A stretch of DNA of 11,843 nt from Methanobacterium sp. (GTDB taxonomy: Archaea > Methanobacteriota > Methanobacteria > Methanobacteriales > Methanobacteriaceae). Location: assembly GCA_003158115.1 (NCBI GenBank), contig PMGM01000019.1:800-12642 (forward strand), in the 5' to 3' direction. This document shows, one piece after another, positions 9,946-11,843 of this stretch. Numbering within the stretch: the stretch's first letter is position 1; each line of letters begins with the position of its first letter. Made by a program: the position numbers and the translations under genes. The notes beneath the pieces are model-generated. The model ran no database searches. It worked only from the letters and a program-made list of their open reading frames with translations, and had not been told where the DNA came from.

Positions 9946-10013
9946 TTTTTTATGGTAAAGTATTAAATTAATTAATGCCTATTAATCACAAGTTAAAAAT
10001 ATTATATCTAATA

Positions 10014-10023
10014 AATTTATAAT
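10014..10023 (+). promoter_or_regulatory. Candidate TATA box of the serine protease gene
   Basis: AATTTATAAT lies about 42 bases before the ATG at 10061. Transcription would begin near 10044, giving a short leader with only a weak GTGGT (10048-10052) as ribosome binding site. Confidence 0.4.
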
Positions 10024-10060
10024 TCCTAAAATAATAGATAATAGTAAGTGGTACAAAATT

Positions 10061-11194
10061 ATGGGACTCATAAAAAAATTAATATTTACACTTATATTTG
10101 TGGTGGTTGTGATTTTATTTTTAATTGCAGCCCAAAGTACGATTGGAAATTGTGATTATTCCCAATCATCCAATTTAACATCACAAACAGCAAATTCTAC
10201 TGTTTATATTCAAAATGGAGTAACTGGTTTTGTCACAATTAATGATCCGTTCCTTCATAGAACAACCAGAATTGATGTTATTTACGATCCGCTGGACACT
10301 GGTTCGGGATTTATTGTTAATAAGAATGGTTACATTATAACAGCTTTACATGTTATTGGTGATCTAGATTCACTCAATAAACAGACACTTAAAACAATGG
10401 ATAGTAATGATTTAAACCGTTACGTTGAAAGAGCAGCTGTTAAAGGTTATATTTCAGAATATAATCCTGAATTAAGCTCTGAAGTGGCTGTTAATACATC
10501 AACAAATTCTGATAAAATTAATTCAAATATAACAACCGACTTTCTGATTCAAAAAAATCTTATAGCTGTACAATCATCAAAACAGCTTATTAAAGTGAAT
10601 CTACCTGGAACTCAAAGCACTCCACTCAATGCAACTTTAGTTGATACTGGAAATCCAAGTGCAGATGAAGATGTTGCACTACTAAAAATCAATACCCCCG
10701 TTACAAACCTGCATGCACTTGCAGTTAATTCAAAAAGACCAGTTATTTTTGAAGGTCTTCATATTTATGGATATCCCGGTTTAGATAATGCTGAAAACTC
10801 ATTTACCAATCCCTCCTACATAAAACCAGAATCTTCTTCAGGATTATTAACTTCTGAAGTCTATAAAAATGGCACAAATTCCGATACATTCGATATTAAC
10901 TCGATATATGAAAACATTGCAAATTGGTTTATGTTGATTGCAGACCCTGGAACAATAAAAAACAGTAATAACACATTGTATTATGGTACCTCAGCACCTA
11001 CAACACAAGGTTACAGTGGAGGGCCTGTAGTTGATTCACATAATAACGTGTTAGGAATCATAATTTTTAGTATTGAATCTGATAGTGCATTTAAACAACA
11101 AATAAGATTCACTTCAAGTTTGTTCATTTCATCACAGTACATAATTCAATTATGTAAAAAGAACCACATACCAATAAAAGTAGTGAATTCCTAA
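10061..11194 (+). CDS. Membrane-anchored trypsin-like serine protease, extracytoplasmic
   Basis: A 377-residue protein with basic start MGLIKK and one hydrophobic segment at about 7-24, acting as signal peptide or anchor, so the rest should face outside. The trypsin-like (S1 fold, HtrA-type) triad is visible: GSGFIVNKNGYIITALHVI with His97, ADEDVALLKI with Asp204, and TTQGYSGGPVV with Ser319 in GYSGGP. The spacing His-Asp (107) and Asp-Ser (115) is longer than in bacterial HtrA proteases, because of Ser/Thr/Asn-rich insertions at about 102-185 and 245-312. There is no PDZ domain. Seven N-x-S/T sequons (for example N38, N45, N145, N303) fit an N-glycosylated archaeal surface protein. Weak ribosome binding site, own promoter likely. 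It diverges from the sensor kinase gene; a quality-control role is possible but not shown. Confidence 0.85.
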   Translation: MGLIKKLIFTLIFVVVVILFLIAAQSTIGNCDYSQSSNLTSQTANSTVYIQNGVTGFVTINDPFLHRTTRIDVIYDPLDTGSGFIVNKNGYIITALHVIGDLDSLNKQTLKTMDSNDLNRYVERAAVKGYISEYNPELSSEVAVNTSTNSDKINSNITTDFLIQKNLIAVQSSKQLIKVNLPGTQSTPLNATLVDTGNPSADEDVALLKINTPVTNLHALAVNSKRPVIFEGLHIYGYPGLDNAENSFTNPSYIKPESSSGLLTSEVYKNGTNSDTFDINSIYENIANWFMLIADPGTIKNSNNTLYYGTSAPTTQGYSGGPVVDSHNNVLGIIIFSIESDSAFKQQIRFTSSLFISSQYIIQLCKKNHIPIKVVNS

Positions 11195-11238
11195 AAATTT
11201 AACAACCCCCAACCATGAGCAGATATAAGAAACCGTAC

Positions 11239-11258
11239 ATGTAATGAAAGTATTACAT
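11239..11258. promoter_or_regulatory. Dyad upstream of the DUF302 gene
   Basis: ATGTAAT (11239-11245) and ATTACAT (11252-11258) are perfect 7-bp complements around the centre GAAAGT. The dyad lies about 30 bases before the start codon, where a promoter or operator would be expected. An A-run follows it, not a T-run, so it is not a normal terminator on the plus strand. Confidence 0.35.
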
Positions 11259-11289
11259 AAAAAAAAGAATTTAAAAGGAGGATCAATTT

Positions 11290-11671
11290 ATGATGATTAT
11301 TAAATCACCCTATGATATAAATGAGACTCTTGGTCGTTTGTTAAAGGTATTGGTCGAGCATGATATGACAATTTTTTCTATAATCGATCATTCAGGTGGA
11401 GCTGCACAGGTAGGTCTTTCAATGCCAGAAACTAAACTGATTAGTTTTGGTAATCCTAAAGCAGGAACCGATTTAATGCTTGCGGATCATAACTTTTCAA
11501 TAGATCTACCTCTTAAGATAGTTTTAAGAAAAAAATAAAAAGGATACAGAAGTTTTATATCAAACAGTAACTGAATTAGCAATGCGTTATAATGTAAATA
11601 AACTCAATGACTCCACTAGAAACATAGATAAGACCATTGAAAATATGATAGAACAGATAATTTTAAAATAG
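11290..11671 (+). pseudogene. DUF302 protein gene, split by a one-base shift in an A7 run
   Basis: DUF302 proteins are small alpha/beta proteins of about 130 residues with uncertain function. The first 82 codons show the family well: HSGGAAQVGLSMPETKLISF, GNPKAGTDLM and SIDLPLKIVL. The frame then stops at TAA 11536-11538, just inside the expected C-terminal helix region. If one A is removed from the A7 run at 11529-11535, it continues as RKNKKDTEVLYQTVTELAM and runs to TAG 11669-11671, giving the normal length of about 126 residues. The translation start is very strong: GGAGGATC (11277-11284), GGAGG 8 bases before ATG 11290. The shift may be a true mutation, a slippage site or a homopolymer sequencing error. 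If the shift is real, the protein made is an 82-residue truncated form ending at 11538. Confidence 0.8.
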
Positions 11672-11793
11672 TTTATTTTTATCCTATAACTTCTATTTTA
11701 ATTAGATTGAATCTTAAAAGATTATATGAATTTAGATGGATAGTGACCTTTAGAGGTTAAATAATAATTTTAAATATAGGAGGGATTATTTTT

Positions 11794-11843
11794 TTGTTAT
11801 TCAGAAATTTTGGAAATACCGGTAAAAAAGTTTCAATACTTGG
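11794..11843 (+). CDS. Aldo/keto reductase, N-terminal fragment
   Basis: Only the first 16 or so codons are inside the window. They read (M)LFRNFGNTGKKVSILG, which matches the characteristic N-terminus of NAD(P)H-dependent aldo/keto reductases (FGxTGxxVSxLG). These TIM-barrel oxidoreductases reduce aldehydes and ketones; in methanogens several carry C-terminal iron-sulfur domains, which cannot be checked here. The start is a TTG at 11794 with GGAGGG (11779-11784) 9 bases upstream; no ATG is available at that place. It lies 122 bases after the DUF302 gene, so it may have its own promoter. Confidence 0.72.
   Translation, partial: MLFRNFGNTGKKVSIL

Overview
The window looks like an archaeal chromosome, most likely a methanogen of the order Methanobacteriales and probably a Methanobacterium-like genus. 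This is inferred from several things together: very A+T-rich DNA, strong GGAGG-type ribosome binding sites combined with TTG and ATG starts, TTTATATA-like TATA boxes, oligo-T tracts after genes instead of GC-rich hairpins, a DUF5518-type membrane protein, and a large soluble PAS/PocR/GAF histidine kinase of a type common in these methanogens. No 16S or methanogenesis gene is present, so the genus is not proven.

Layout. 1-722 (+) is the C-terminal half of a 14-TM drug/H+ antiporter of the MFS that enters from the left edge. 1524-828 (-) is a two-gene unit: an 86-aa protein of unknown family followed by a DUF5518 four-helix membrane protein. After an A+T-rich gap comes a Fic-domain protein with a C-terminal winged helix (1892-2959, +), then a TauE/SafE permease (3012-3791, +). 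This converges on a TspO/MBR-family membrane protein (4316-3828, -). An isoprenylcysteine carboxyl methyltransferase-like membrane protein follows (4702-5289, +). A metallophosphoesterase gene at 5628-6363 (+) is broken by an in-frame TGA and a one-base shift. A very large cytoplasmic sensor histidine kinase (9831-6496, -; PAS-PAS-PocR-PAS-PAS-GAF-HisKA_2-HATPase) is divergent from a membrane-anchored, outward-facing trypsin-like serine protease (10061-11194, +). At the right end are a DUF302 gene split by a one-base shift in an A7 run (11290-11671, +) and the first 16 or so codons of an aldo/keto reductase (from 11794, +).

How the parts fit. This is an accessory or envelope-and-signalling neighbourhood rather than one pathway. 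It holds membrane transporters and membrane-embedded enzymes, an extracytoplasmic protease and a cytoplasmic sensor kinase with no receiver gene next to it. Two genes carry frame lesions. No mobile element, CRISPR array, tRNA or rRNA was seen. The points most worth a second look are the Fic protein, which has substitutions in both its catalytic and its inhibitory motif and a 25-bp dyad over its TATA box; the cysteine cluster of the kinase's PocR domain; and the two broken genes.
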